From Marsupella aquatica (lineage: Eukaryota; Marchantiophyta), in NCBI GenBank assembly GCA_973895155.1, contig OZ316897.1, positions 7,626,001-7,690,000 of the forward strand: a stretch of DNA of 64,000 nt. Reading direction: 5' to 3'. Position numbers and translations under genes: made by a program. Below are positions 9,540-21,500 of this stretch, piece by piece; the first letter of the stretch is position 1; the number at the start of each line of letters is the position of its first letter. The notes below the pieces were generated by a model. That model searched no databases. It was not told where the DNA came from and saw only the letters and a program-made list of their open reading frames with translations.

Positions 9540-12290
9540 TAGCCAACCAAAGATTTGGTTTTATTTGATCTACTTTCAAACAACAGACCATAGTCTATTA
9601 TGCCCTTAAGATACCTGAGAATCCATTTCACAGCCTCCCAATGTACCTTCCCTGGATTTGACATAAATCTACTCACTTTGCCCATTGCTAGGGCTAGATC
9701 ATATCTGGTACACGTCATCAAATATATTAGATTGTCCACTGCCTTCTCATAAGGAACCTTAGTCATCAAGCCTTTCTCCACTGGATCCGTGGGGCCGAAA
9801 GCCGATGATAACTTAAAATGTGGAGCCAAAAAAATACTTACTGACTTACAATTATCCATGTTGAATCTTGCAAGTACCTTTTTAGCATACTTGCCTTGAT
9901 TCAGCCACAGCTGTCCAATCTCAAAGTTCCTCATAATCTCCATACCTAAGATCCTCTTGGCTTTCCCAAGATCCTTCATTCGGAATTTAGAACTCAATTT
10001 TGCTTTGAGTTTGTCAACCTCAAATTGATCCTTAGCCATAATCAACATATCATCCATATAGAGCACCAGAATGAGTAAACCAAACACACCATTCTTGACT
10101 GATTTTGTGTACACGCAAGGGTCATACACCATCGTAGTGAATCTTTGTGCAAGCATGAAATCATCAAACCGTTTGTTCCATTGTCGAGGAGCTTACTTCA
10201 AATCCATATAGGGACTTAAGCAACCCACAAACTAAACTCTCTTGGCACTTCTTCACAAAGCCCAGTGGTTGCCTCATGATTCAAATTTGTTTCTCCAAGG
10301 TGCCATAGAGAAAAACACTAACAACATCCATTTGATCTAACACCAGATAAAAAAATGCAACAAGTTGACACAAAATTTGTATCATGGAATATTTGGCAAG
10401 TGATGAGAAGACCTCATTGTAATCCATTCCCTTCTCCTTAGTGAAGCCCTTAGCAGCAAGCCTTGCCTTAATATCTTGTCTCCTCCATCTGAAGAGTTAT
10501 CCTTCAGCTTGTAAATCCACTTGTTGTCCATCACTTGTTGATCATTTGGCAATTGCACCAGCTCTCATGTTTTGTTGTCACTTAAAGATTGTAACTCCCT
10601 CTGCATTGTTGCATTCCATTCATCTTTTTCATCTGAAATGCATGCATCATGATATGAAGAAGGTTCTCCTTCATCCAAGATTAGTGCCCTATCATCGTCA
10701 TCAGGTGCAATGTTAGCATCGTCTAGCCTTGATGAATTTGCCCATTGTCCATACCTTGTAGGAGCTCGAGTAGTACGTCTCAATTTTCTAGCGGATGATT
10801 CTGGCTAATCTTGCTCTATTGGTAGAATTTGAGGTATTCCAACAACAACCTGCTCCTCTTGTTCCATCACCGGAACCAGCTCCATTGTAGGAGCACCTCC
10901 TTCAACTATGTCATGAAAGCCCTCATGACCAATCTCCCCCTCAACATGGTCCGGGATAGGAGATTCTTTGTTAGTATGGGAAGCTTGAGCATTCTCCTCC
11001 TCATTTGATGATCTGGTTTCATTAAAGGATACATCTTTACTAACAAACAACGTACAAGCTTCTGGATCTCAAAGCTTGTAGCCTTTCACACCCTTTTGAT
11101 AACCAAGAAAAATGCATTTCTTGAAAGTTGGATCTAGTTTAGATCGATTCTGCTTAGGTGTGAGAGCATATACATCACTCCCAAAGACTCTCAAAACTTG
11201 GTAGTCTACTTGCTGTCCATACCTCATTTCAAACGGCGTCTTGAAATTGATTGCACTGGAACGAGAAAGATTTACCAAATAAGCTACCATATTTACAGCT
11301 TCAACCAAAAATTCATGCAATAAACCTGATTGGCTCAACATACTCCTTGATCTCTCCAATAGTGTTTGGTTGAGTCGCTCAAACACACCATTCTATTGAG
11401 GAGTATAAACTATCGTGAGATGACAAGTAATCCCCTGCTCTGCACAGTACAATTCAAATTCACTTGAGCTGTACTCCCCGCCGTTATCTGATTGCAAATA
11501 TCTCACCTTGTATCCAATTTGATTCTCAACTTGGACTTTCTACTCTTTAAAAGCGTGGAAGACTTCAGACTTACCGTGTAGAAATGTGATCCAGACAAAC
11601 CTTGAGTAATCGCCAATGAACATGATATAGAATAGTTTTCCAGAATGCGAAGGAGTTGGGGCTGGACCCCACACATCACTGTGTAAATACTCAAGTATTG
11701 CTTTGGTATTGTGCGTTCCAATACCAAAGGTTCTCCTATGCTGCTTCCCAAGTACACAATGTTCACAAAAATCTAACTTCTGAAGATTCTAAATCAGAAA
11801 GAAGTCCTTTCTAACAAAGTATTGCCAACCCTTTTTCACTCATGTGTCCCATTTTGGAGTGCCACAATTGAGCCATCTCACCTTGAGATGTGATTACATT
11901 CACTTTGTCACAAATCATGTTGCCCTCCAACAAGTATAGATTCTTGTGCCGCTTACCCTTCATGACAACCTTGCCTCTGGTTGACACTTGAAGAATATAT
12001 CAGCAAAACTCCACCGACATCCATTCATTTCTAGCATTCCAAGAGAAATCAAATTCTCTTTCATGTCAGGTATATGTTTGACATTACAACTCCATCAAAC
12101 ATCCAAATTTTCATGGATCCAATTTCAACAATTTGACAAGGGTGATCATTCCTTATCAACACAAAATCAATTGATACCAAGTAAGAATAAAAAACTCTTT
12201 CATACAACAAATATGATTGGTACACGCACAATCCAAAATCCATTCATCACCAATATTTCTGGATGAAATGCAAAGGGCAACATCTTGACT
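9540..12290 (-). pseudogene. Copia pol: protease, integrase, reverse transcriptase (degenerate)
   Basis: Read right to left. The protease/pre-integrase region (about 12000-12290) has WILDCACTNHIC, where the usual catalytic D-S/T-G is changed. The integrase has the HHCC-like WHSKMGHMS and CEHC, then the DDE triad in HSDVWGP, SDNGGEYSS and FERLNQTLLE, then KTPFEMRYG and FKKCIFLGYQKGVKGYKL (about 11069-11990). A Ser/Glu-rich linker (10805-11050) follows. The reverse transcriptase starts with KDEWNATMQRELQSL (about 10590) and keeps the catalytic LYMDDMLI motif (about 10060), then runs to KSLVGYV at 9544. Stops and frameshifts occur near 10190, 11390 and 11790. On this evidence it cannot make a full polyprotein. 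Confidence 0.9.
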
Positions 12291-12379
12291 TCACAAGATT
12301 TCATCATTGAGCAAGTCAATCATATCAACATCAGTGGTTGCGTTTGCTGATGGTTGATGAGTCTGCTTGACTTGACAGT

Positions 12380-13214
12380 CTCTTTTCATGTGGCTAGTCT
12401 TGCCATATTTCCAGCATGTAACCAGTTTCTTTTCTAGAGATTTCTTTCTACACCTAGATCTAGACTTAGACCTAGCCTTGTTCTTGTCTCTATTTTGTGA
12501 AGGGTAGAATTATGAAAAAGACTTATTTTCTCCAATCATCCGTTGTAGAGTCCTTCCATGGTTCACATTCAATGTAGTGCCAAAGGAAGATGGTGTCTGG
12601 GCATGACCCAATTTCTTTTGTGCATCATCTAACAGCAAAGAGTTACCACCTTATCATATGAAATGGTTTTCAGGTCTCTATACTAGAGAACCTGCTTCAA
12701 ACCCTAATACAATGGGGGTAGAGCGTAGAAGAAGCAATGCCTTATCTTCATCTTCCACTCCCTTGCCAAGATTTGACAAATCCATAGCTAGGCTGTCAAA
12801 TTCATTCAAGTGATTTCTAAGCTTGCCTCCTTCTTTGAGCCTCAAGCTCATCAAGAAAGACTTCTTGTACAACCAATCTGAATCATCCTCGTGATAGTAC
12901 TTCTCTCTTAGGGCCTTGAATAAGGATACACAATCCTCGTAGTCATCCAGCTTCTTGATGATGTGCGGCTTCAGATATAGAATCACCGCATTAATAACAA
13001 TCACTTGGTTCTGCCTCCATTTCCTCAATGAGATCTCCTCCTCACTGCTAGACTCCTCCCGAGTAGATAGTAGATGATCTAGGCCCATAGCACAAAAAAT
13101 TCCCTTGACCTGTTTCTCCCATAGCAAGTAATCTGTCCGCCCATCATACTTTTCCCCCTCAAACTTGACACCTCTAAACTTGGATGCCATCTCTGTCCTC
13201 CTAACATTTTCCAC
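12380..13214 (-). pseudogene. Copia gag (capsid and zinc knuckle), degenerate
   Basis: The open part (12678-13214) begins MENVRRTEMASKF; the second methionine (13187-13189) is the more typical copia gag start. It reads LWEKQVKGIF, then KALREKYYHEDDSDW, then LRNHLNEFDSLAMDLSNLGKG, all typical of copia gag. After a break near 12680 a knuckle follows at about 12390-12430 as CWKYGKTSHMKRDC, where the second cysteine of CX2C is replaced by tyrosine. Gag would package the element RNA in cytoplasmic particles; the damaged knuckle and breaks argue that this copy cannot. Confidence 0.85.
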
Positions 13215-14902
13215 GTGTTATTGCTACGTTGCTTCCTATATCCTTTTGTCGCTTTTTTCTTTCTTGCGTCCCGGTGACTCAACTCAAAATCATGAAAAAA
13301 TATCAATTTTTGCAACTTCTCAAAAAACTTGTAGCTTGTTACCGCCACGTAGCCCACCAGCCTAGCAAACCAACGCCAAAATCCAAAATCAAAACCGAGC
13401 TTCGATGAATTTTTTTTTCACATTTTAGTTGGGGTGGGTAAAACTCAAAAATTCTCCCCCGTTTTGACCACTTTGGGGAATAACCATAATGTCAAGTACC
13501 ACCCATCATTGGAAACGCAAATCAATTGGTGCATCGCGTTGCTAGCTTCAGTGGCTACGCCCTTGCCAAAAAAACCTAAAAAGTTGTTGTCTTCTAGTCA
13601 AAATCTTTTATGAACGGCCAAAAACATGTTCTCTATATTTTTGGAATATTCTTTGACTATGTAGCAGGTCTCATAGGGGGCCGTTCCCCTATCAAAGCGG
13701 TTAAGTTGGTGGGTAATTGGGCCCAAGATGTCGCTTAACCAATGAGAGGAAGAGGGACAAATTAGAAAATTGGGCCTAAAGGGGGGTTTAAGCCCCTTAA
13801 CATGAAAATATAGCCCAAAGGCACACGGGCTAGGCGGTATGTACGAGGGCGTAGAAGGCGTATGGCTGGGCTGGGGTGTTGAGGCAATCATCACCTGAAG
13901 GGTGTAGCAGGTGCGGGGTTGGGCTGGTTGGGGTCAAAAAGTTGTTGTTGCAACTAAGGGTCAATGGAGGGCAGGATGGCGAGGACGGGGTTGGTCGCGG
14001 GGCGGCCGAGTATGCGCCGGTCGGCACTGTGTGAGGGGCCCAGCCGTGGCTACGGTGACAGTATCCAAGAGGGCGGGGTCGGCTGCGTATGGAGGGGGGT
14101 TTTGGTCAACGGCCCCATGTGTCATACGCACATGGGGTATACACACCCAAGGGGTTTTAAAACCCCTTTAAAACAAAAATTATCACCCCCAAAACAAAGG
14201 TTTCCTTTTTATACACCTTGCCGCTTGGTCAAGAAAAATACCACCGATAGGAAAATATGTTTTTGGATTTTGCCTCCTTGCCGTCAGCAGGTCCTACGGC
14301 GCAAAAAATCTTTGTTGTGTCTCCCTCGCTTTGTGTCAAGTGCCAATCCTAGACTCAGAATGACCACCTCGTCGCAATCTCTTTGTTGAGCCTTAGAACT
14401 TTGCATTTCTCCCCCCGAGCCAAGCATGACGTCGAGAAACCCGCTTCAGCTAAGGCTATGTCTCCATAGCCATGAAAAAACCAGAAACAACACCGTCATT
14501 CGTACCGTCACACTCGATTCACCATTTTCACCACACCAGATACCGAAATGACCAGTTTTGCCCAATCTGCAATTTGAGCTATAGTATGCGACACCTCGTG
14601 CACCGCAAAGCTCACACCATCGAGTAAACAATCTCAGGTCCCCCCCAAAAGAACCGTTGCAGAAAACCGTCGAACATGAATCACAAAAAAATCCAGAACA
14701 ACGGAAACGTGAATTCCTTCGCACCACAAACTCCGTTCAAAGATTTCTTTGCACCGTTAGATAGCTCTTGCCCCAATCTATCCGATGAGCCCAACACCTC
14801 CAAGTTCCATACGACGGAACTCTATGAAATCAACCAACACTAACCGTTGGAAAAACCATCACAAAAAAACCTATTGTCACCTTAGCGTCACCTCCCAAAA
14901 TT
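13215..14902 (-). other. Copia 5' leader with strong hairpins and a GC-rich island
   Basis: No gene is convincing in this 1.7-kb untranslated leader. A GC-rich block lies at about 13830-14130, and open frames there are compositional. Stable foldbacks include ATAGGGG/CCCCTAT (13673-13692), CCCCATGTG/CACATGGGG with a 7-nt loop (14113-14137) and the perfect palindrome AAGGGGTTTTAAAACCCCTT (14149-14168). Confidence 0.6.
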
Positions 14903-14914
14903 GCTCTAATACCA
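14903..14914 (-). other. Copia primer-binding site (initiator tRNA-Met type)
   Basis: On the minus strand it reads TGGTATTAGAGC, one mismatch from the standard TGGTATCAGAGC that pairs with initiator tRNA-Met. It lies two bases after the putative LTR end, which fixes the strand and the 5' boundary of the element. Confidence 0.8.
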
Positions 14915-14916
14915 AT

Positions 14917-15290
14917 TGTTGAACTATGACATCTTCCTTCATGATGATACAATCATGACTCATACCATGCACACGTAGTCGACACAATCCATATGTGGTT
15001 CACCTCCTCCTCAAGTTGCTCCATTACAATGAGCAAGCACCACGTACCAATGGCTTACACTAGCCCTGATATATGCAAGGTCACACACAATTAACCTAAC
15101 CTCAACTAAGTCCCTATTTGTGGTTAGCCTAATTGCCGTATCCTATGAGTCACAAGACTTAGAGCAATCCTTAACAATGACATTGTTGTGCAATTTTGTT
15201 CTAAGGTTTACCAAGGTGCTCTGTTTGTGGTTAGGGTTGCCCATACAAAATTCCTACAATTTACTAATGCAATTTATTTCTATGATTTGG
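14917..15290 (-). repeat. Copia 5' LTR (far boundary uncertain)
   Basis: On the plus strand it begins TGTTGAACTATGAC, so the minus-strand LTR ends GTTCAACA next to the primer-binding site. It shares blocks with the inverted LTR at 15330-15680, such as GTAGTCGACA, ATGTGGTTCACCTCC and ACAATGAGC. The outer end was not resolved. Confidence 0.6.
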
Positions 15291-15329
15291 TGAAAACATT
15301 ATAGATTACTTCTTCAGATCAATAAGGTT

Positions 15330-15680
15330 TTGGTTTGTTAGGATTTACTCTTAGGTCTAGAGTTACGACTGTACCGTAGTTAAGGTTAACCTTAGTCGCA
15401 GACTTGGTTAGGTTAGTCATGTTGTGCACACTCTATAACCAAGCGGTGTTTGCTTGGAGAGGGTGAACTCAGGCTCATTGTTACGGAGCTAGTTGAGAGA
15501 TAGAGAGAGCTTACGCTGTGGATGCTTGGTATGGCCGGTCGGCCTAGAGTGCAGTAAAGCTCATGTGTGTTCCCGTGGATGTAGCCTCATGTGGAGGTGA
15601 ACCACGTGTCTCTCTATGTCGACTCTTGTGCATTGGATGGTTCATGGGCTTGCCGTTGCGATTGTTGTCTATGCTCAACA
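15330..15680 (+). repeat. Related LTR end in opposite orientation
   Basis: Ending ATGCTCAACA at 15680, it is the inverted counterpart of the copia LTR at 14917. It is a much closer relative of the minus-strand fragment at 48571-48905, sharing CAAGCGGTGTTTGCTTGG. A coding region did not follow it, so this is an isolated LTR fragment or part of a head-to-head pair. Confidence 0.6.
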
Positions 15681-18571
15681 TGGTTGTGTCGCTTGAGTCT
15701 TGTCGATTTTAGGGGCAATCATTGTTTTGTTGTGGATTTGGTATTTTCACAATACAAGCAGAGGCAATGGCAATGCTGATTTCTTGTGGGCTTAGGCTTT
15801 TGATTATTGTTTAGTGATTGGTGATGACATTCATGATGTTTGAGACCCGGTTTGATAGGCTCTTGCAATATGTTTCATGAACGGGATTTATCGCTGTGTG
15901 TTACACAACGCTGGGAAAATGGGTTATCTAAAGCACCAACAACAATTGCACCTAGCCAAGTTGTATCACGTTCCTCGTGCTGTCGGATGCAAACTTCCTT
16001 TTGCTCCGCATATTTGGACAATTGCACCAAGAAACTGTCAGAAACATCGTGAATAGACAATGGGTAGCTTGCGTGAAGTAAACCTAATGGAAACCATGGT
16101 ATGATAAATATTCAAACTAGAATACATTTACCAGAACTTAAAGCCCAGATGGACTGGCAGGTTGTCCATGAAACCCCCATAGATAAATGAAACTTGGATG
16201 GACTGGGCTAAAACATATACATATGCATGGATACTAGTGTTTACTTTTCTGTCCATACAAAACAGTGTCAATGACCAAAGCATCACTTCTGTCCAAAGAA
16301 TTTCCCTGTCACTAACTCTGTCCTCACTCATGTCTTAAAGATATTTTGTCATAGGCCAGAGCACTTTAATTCAAGGCTTTGCTCCATTCCCCGAATAGAG
16401 TTCAATAAAAATATAAAGTATATTTAGGTCCTTATATAAATACATGATTTGACCTCTATGGTTTATGAAACTTTGAGTATGAGTGCTTCACATTTTACTC
16501 ATAGTGCCTCAAGTAATTTGCTCAATGATAAAATACCAAATGAACTTAATTTACTCAAAAATATATTTTAATGTTTATAAGCCCCGTTAAAAGGGAAGCC
16601 AGTAACACAGTGACTCATTAACCAAAGCAACAATTCTCACCAAGCAGGCTATGGGGAAAATCTAATGCCCAGATAATATCAATTTTTACAATGGATTCAT
16701 ATTTTTCTACACATTTTTAAAACATTCTAGGGCATTGACACTTTGTGGAATGACTATACTACTTTCAGAAATATTTTTACATAATCTTGTATTTCTATAA
16801 CATTGCTCTTGTTACCGGGATTGAAGAAAGTTTTTCATTGTGGAGGTAAAGGAAATTTTAATTTGCATAAGCAGTTGCTGAATACTATTTTTGACAGACC
16901 ATTGTTCTTGTTGTAAATAATGTTTTGACTAATTTATTGCTATAGTGCTACTTGAGATTTTTTTGGGGGAGTATTGTTAATGAATCCTATTTTTTAGAGA
17001 GCGTGGCTCTTGTTACAAGGAACGCTTTGAGTACTTTGCCGCGGCGGAGATGCAAAAGATTTTAAATGTGTGTTTTCATTCCATTACATTGACATTCTCA
17101 ATTTGACTTTGAGGTGAGCACATAATGTTCTTAGAGGAACAGAAATGTAGGTAAACAATTAATGAGAGAGTTTATCATCTATTTACAGTTGAACTGAGCA
17201 TAATTAGATGTAAAATGGTCTGTCCTATGTCACAGTCCATGAGGATAGATGGGGACAATGTACCAGTCCATCCTGGATTTTGTTTCACATTTACCATGTT
17301 ATTTTCATTTAAGTTATATCAAACTTTGGGAGCGAGAGCCACTATTTTGCGATGCATGGGTAAGCACACTTGACCATAAATTTCACTGTAGTTATTGTTT
17401 GTTACAGTACGAAACAACAACATGTTATAGAAATTGCTACAAGAACTTGTGGGCACGAAAGTGTCACATGGGTCCTAGTTGGTAACAATATTTTAGTAGG
17501 GTCCCATCACAAAAACAAGATTTGTCACGGGGTCCCATCAAGCATACCAAGGGACAATTTAAATTAGTTTTGGGGACACGTGAGTAAGGGACCGTTTTTG
17601 GCAATTACATCAGTGAACAAGTTAGCCACCCAATCCTGACACACTGACTGAGATACTCAGATACCGAAAAATATGTAAGTGTACAATACTACTCGGTATG
17701 GTGTCGCACAAATCAATTCACACGTTCCGTCTCTTCGGCGTGTACGTACACTCGTACCCGTACCTGACGACGGTATGTCGCCGTTCCCCTTGCCCTCTCC
17801 AGTCACCGTCCCTTATTAACTATTATTTTTACCGTTTGACAGACTTACAGTATGCTACCCGGTCCTGTGGAGAAGTCTAAGTATCACGAGGAAGCGAGGA
17901 AGCGAGGAAGGAGGACGGATGCACGCGAGGGAGGGAGGAAGGGAGGGAGCAGATCCATGTTTTCGACTGATTGGAGGAGCCGGCGGTCAGGGGAGCAAAG
18001 GTTGTCACGACGGAGGCATGATGATGACCAAGAGTGGCAGTGCAGGGGAGATGTGGAGGTGGAGGTAGCTTTCGTGATGCGCCAGCTACAAAAATAGCTA
18101 TGTTGCTTCTATTATTGTATGAATGAGCGCAATTGACATCGCTCCTACCGAGGAAAACGAGGAGGAGGAGCAGAGCGTTGTAGTGGCAGGATAAAAGAAA
18201 AATAAGTGTGTCTGTTGGAGGAGATCGCTGGCTTCTTTCATCAGGGCCGAATCTGTGGTGCAAGAGGTGGTGGAAGAAGGGAGTGGAGAAGGCAAGGAGT
18301 CGCGAGAGAAGGTGCCTGTGGAGGAAACAGCAGCAGGGGAGGTAGCTCTGTGGTTCCAGCAAGTATGCGAGTTGGGAGTTGTCCAAGGAGGAAGCCAATC
18401 TTCTGGCAATCAGGGGAGTTTGTGAGTTGTGGCGTCGGTGCTAAGCCGCCCTAATTGTACTTGGCCAGATCCGAAAAATTCTGGGGACTGATTTTAGCCA
18501 TCGGTGACGATCCTGGGAAGACTTGTAGACACTGGAGGTGTAGGAGAGGATATAGTAGTAGAGGTGACAAA
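15681..18571. other. Intergenic region upstream of the kinase gene
   Basis: No gene is supported. AT-rich sequence at 16400-17200 is followed by a GA-rich tract (about 17870-17970, repeats of GAGGAAGC) and the presumed promoter and 5' leader of the kinase gene. No clear TATA box was assigned. A dispersed repeat lies at 17197-17285. Confidence 0.5.
17197..17285 (-). repeat. Dispersed repeat, inverted copy of 29541-29630
   Basis: On the minus strand it reads GGATGGACTG, then TCCCCATCTATCC, then GGACAGACCATTTTACA, matching the plus strand at 29549-29620 over about 85 bp. Related GATGGACTG fragments lie near 16150 and 38740. Confidence 0.65.
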
Positions 18572-21500
18572 ATGTGGCGACTTAAGCAGCTTATTCCCAA
18601 GGAGCAAGGCGGTGGTTTAGAAGGGAAGACGGTGGAGGTGGGATCTCTGAAGTTGCAAGTGAGGAGTACAATTGCACAGGGAGGGTTCTCGTGTGTGTAT
18701 CTAGCGAGGGATGCGGCAACAGGGCGGCAGTATGCCGTGAAGCACATCATCTGCAACGATTTGGAGTCTGTAGATCTAGTGAAATCGGAGGTGGCAGTGA
18801 TGAAAGCGTTAAAAGGGCATCCGAATATTGTGACATTGCATGCTCAGGTTGTGTACGACATGGGAAGGACCAAAGAATGCTTCTTAGTCATGGATTACTG
18901 TGACAAGATGCTGGCCAATGTATTGGAGAACAGAGGAGCTGGCTATTTTGACGAGAAACAGATCCTGCTGATGTTTCGTGATATTTGCAATGCTGTTTAC
19001 GCCATGCATTGTCAGTCCCCTCCAATTGCACACAGGTTTGAAAGGCTTCCGTTTCCGTCGATTGTATCAATTGCATCGCTGGCGCATGAAGCTCTAGGTT
19101 CCTCGTTACCTTGACCCTGTCAGAACTGTCATTGGGGCCACCTGTCAACACTTTCCGATCGTGCAGTGACGTTGAAGCATGTCTGTTTGATCTGCCCCTG
19201 ATTGGTTGAACTCGCTTGGGGTTTTGAAGTACATGGACAATGCAAAGTTCTGAAAATAGCAATATTAGTCAAATTGCGAGGACTGAAATGTGATTCTTCG
19301 TCACTTGACCTATGACTCATTTGTTACTTGCTCTTCTCCACACGGTTTGTAGAGATCTGAAAGCAGAAAATGTGCTCATGGGTGGAGACGGCTTGTGGAA
19401 ACTCTGTGACTTTGGAAGCACGTCTACTAATCACAAGCGGTTTGAAAAGGCTGATGAAATGGGTCTTGAAGAAGATATTATCAGAAAACACACTACTCCC
19501 GCTTATCGTGCGCCAGAGGTGACTATCTTCGAATCCAAGTACTCACGGCACTTCTAGTCGTTGATAAACGTTTTTGTTTTCTACCAATTTGATTGCCTTA
19601 CTGTTCGTAGGTTATTTTCTGAACTTCAGGTGTGTCTCCAGTCGCAACTTGCCCATGAGCACGTCGTAGATCAATTGGATTTGTTCTCGTATCTAGCCTC
19701 TAGGCCAAGCCTGACAAATGACTATTAACCCTCATATACATATGAGACAGGAACTTCATAGGAATAAGAAGAGTCGCTTCGATTTGTGGCAAACTTAAGC
19801 GCATGTGGTGTATTTACTGCTAATGCATGCTTGGATTATGCTTCTGAAGATGTGGGATCTTTATCAAAGGGAGCTCATCAGTGAAAAAGTTGACATATGG
19901 GTAAGCAGACACAATGTGACTGCTTTCAAATCTTGTTTTAGTCTCGGGATGGCTTCGTCCATGCGTGGCATTTGCAAATCTACTTGAACTTGAATCTGAA
20001 TATCTTGTTTGTTTATTCAAACTTTGAGCTTTGTCTTGTCCCATGGAATTCTGCAGGCCTTTGGATGTCTACTATTCAGAATTGCATACTTGAAATCTGC
20101 ATTTGATGGCGAATCGAAGCTACAGATACTTAATGGGAACTACCGCATTCCAGAGGCTCCAAGATATTCAAGTGCTGTGACGGACTTGATTAAGGATATG
20201 CTCTCCGCGAGTCCAGACAAGAGACCAGATGTCATGCAGGCAAGAGCATTGCTCGATCGGCTCTTTCATCTGCCTGATCTAGGTTAGTTCAATAGCAGTC
20301 AGCTACATGTTTCTGATAAGTTGCATAGTTATGACCGTGCACTACGAGTGGATCTAACCTCATTGCAGACTGTCTTGGGGTCAATTGACTGCGCTGTGCA
20401 AATAAGTAATTCATGAAGCATTGCAGGTCTGGCGCCGCATTAATGAAGCTCTCCCTTCTGATGTTCGGAAGCATCTCCCGGACAAGCCACCTTTAACACC
20501 GTCAGGGCGTCCACATACTGAAACACGTATTTACCATTTCATATTTTTTCGTTATCTGGTTTCATTTTCTTTAAGAAATGGCTCAGTCGTAGGATTAGTC
20601 GTATTGTGGATCGGTCGGCGTTGGATGGATAATTTGGGGAGGAGACCAGTTTCCTTATCATACTTCTTTTTATGGGTTGCTGTAAATATGTAACGCGCGC
20701 TTCAATGTGCAGGTTCTCATGGACATAGCAAAGGAGCAGCTGTTCCATCAAGATCACCTCCTCTGCCTCCCATGCCAAAAGATAGTGAGCGTAAGGTAAC
20801 TCAAAATGGGACTGCTGGGACTTCGGCTGGTGCATTTTGGGCAACCTCTTATGCACAAGATGCAAAGAAAGATACAAGTGGGGCCCAAGGAGTTGACAGC
20901 CCTAGAGTGAGGGCCAGTAGTCCAGGGTCTCGGTCACGGCGAGAGGATCCCAGTCATGAAAAGGGCCCTTCTGCGGGCCATTTCCAAAAGAAAAAAAGTA
21001 CTACTGTTTCAAATTTGATTAAAAAGGTTCAGGGTGCAGGAGTTTGGGGTCGTGAAGAATATGATCACAATGGTTATGAGATGAGGTACGACTCAGAAGA
21101 TCAAAAGCAAGCAGATGGAGATGATGTGAAAGGTCCTGCCGCTGTTTCTCCATCCCCAGTCTCCAAGACTAAACCTGGACCATCAAATGACCCAGCTTTT
21201 AACGAATTTGTAGCCCATTTTGACACAGAAACTCCAGCAACAAGGACAACAAATCATGAACTTCAAGTTCAGCTTGACAGAGTCAATAAGGAATTGCACC
21301 AGGCACTAGCTGAAAAGGCTGCAGTTTCATCAAAATATGAAAAGTTGACAGCATTCTGCCAATCGCAACAGCGAGAAATTCAGGGTCTGAAAACCGCCCT
21401 TAATTCTTCAAGCAGCCCTAGACCATCCACAAAGGGGGGACAATCTCCAAGCACAATCTCCTCACCACAGGGTCAATCTCAGCGGCAGCCCCCTCAAGGG

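Larger units (their letters stand above)
7965..14902 (-). mobile_element. Copia LTR retrotransposon, interrupted internal region
   Basis: From right to left the minus strand carries a primer-binding site (14903-14914), a long leader, gag, protease, integrase, reverse transcriptase and part of RNase H. This is the gene order of the copia superfamily, with integrase before reverse transcriptase. The RNase H part is cut at 8043/9540 by a solo LTR and again at 7964/7965 by CACTA-1. Many stops and frameshifts show that it is dead. The downstream remainder and the 3' LTR are not in the window. Confidence 0.9.

Noticed and set aside
13911-14389. GC-rich plus-strand frames in the copia leader
   Set aside because: Gly/Arg/Trp-rich translations are by-products of high GC; the leader belongs to a minus-strand element.
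18455-18571. Upstream in-frame methionine at 18455 as the kinase start
   Set aside because: The 39 extra residues look unlike the family, whose members begin close to MWR...PKEQ.
20009-20287. Kinase exon 4 ending at a stop (20287) as a genuine C-terminus
   Set aside because: The conserved VWRRINEALP block in the next exon continues the kinase tail in frame from the GC donor.
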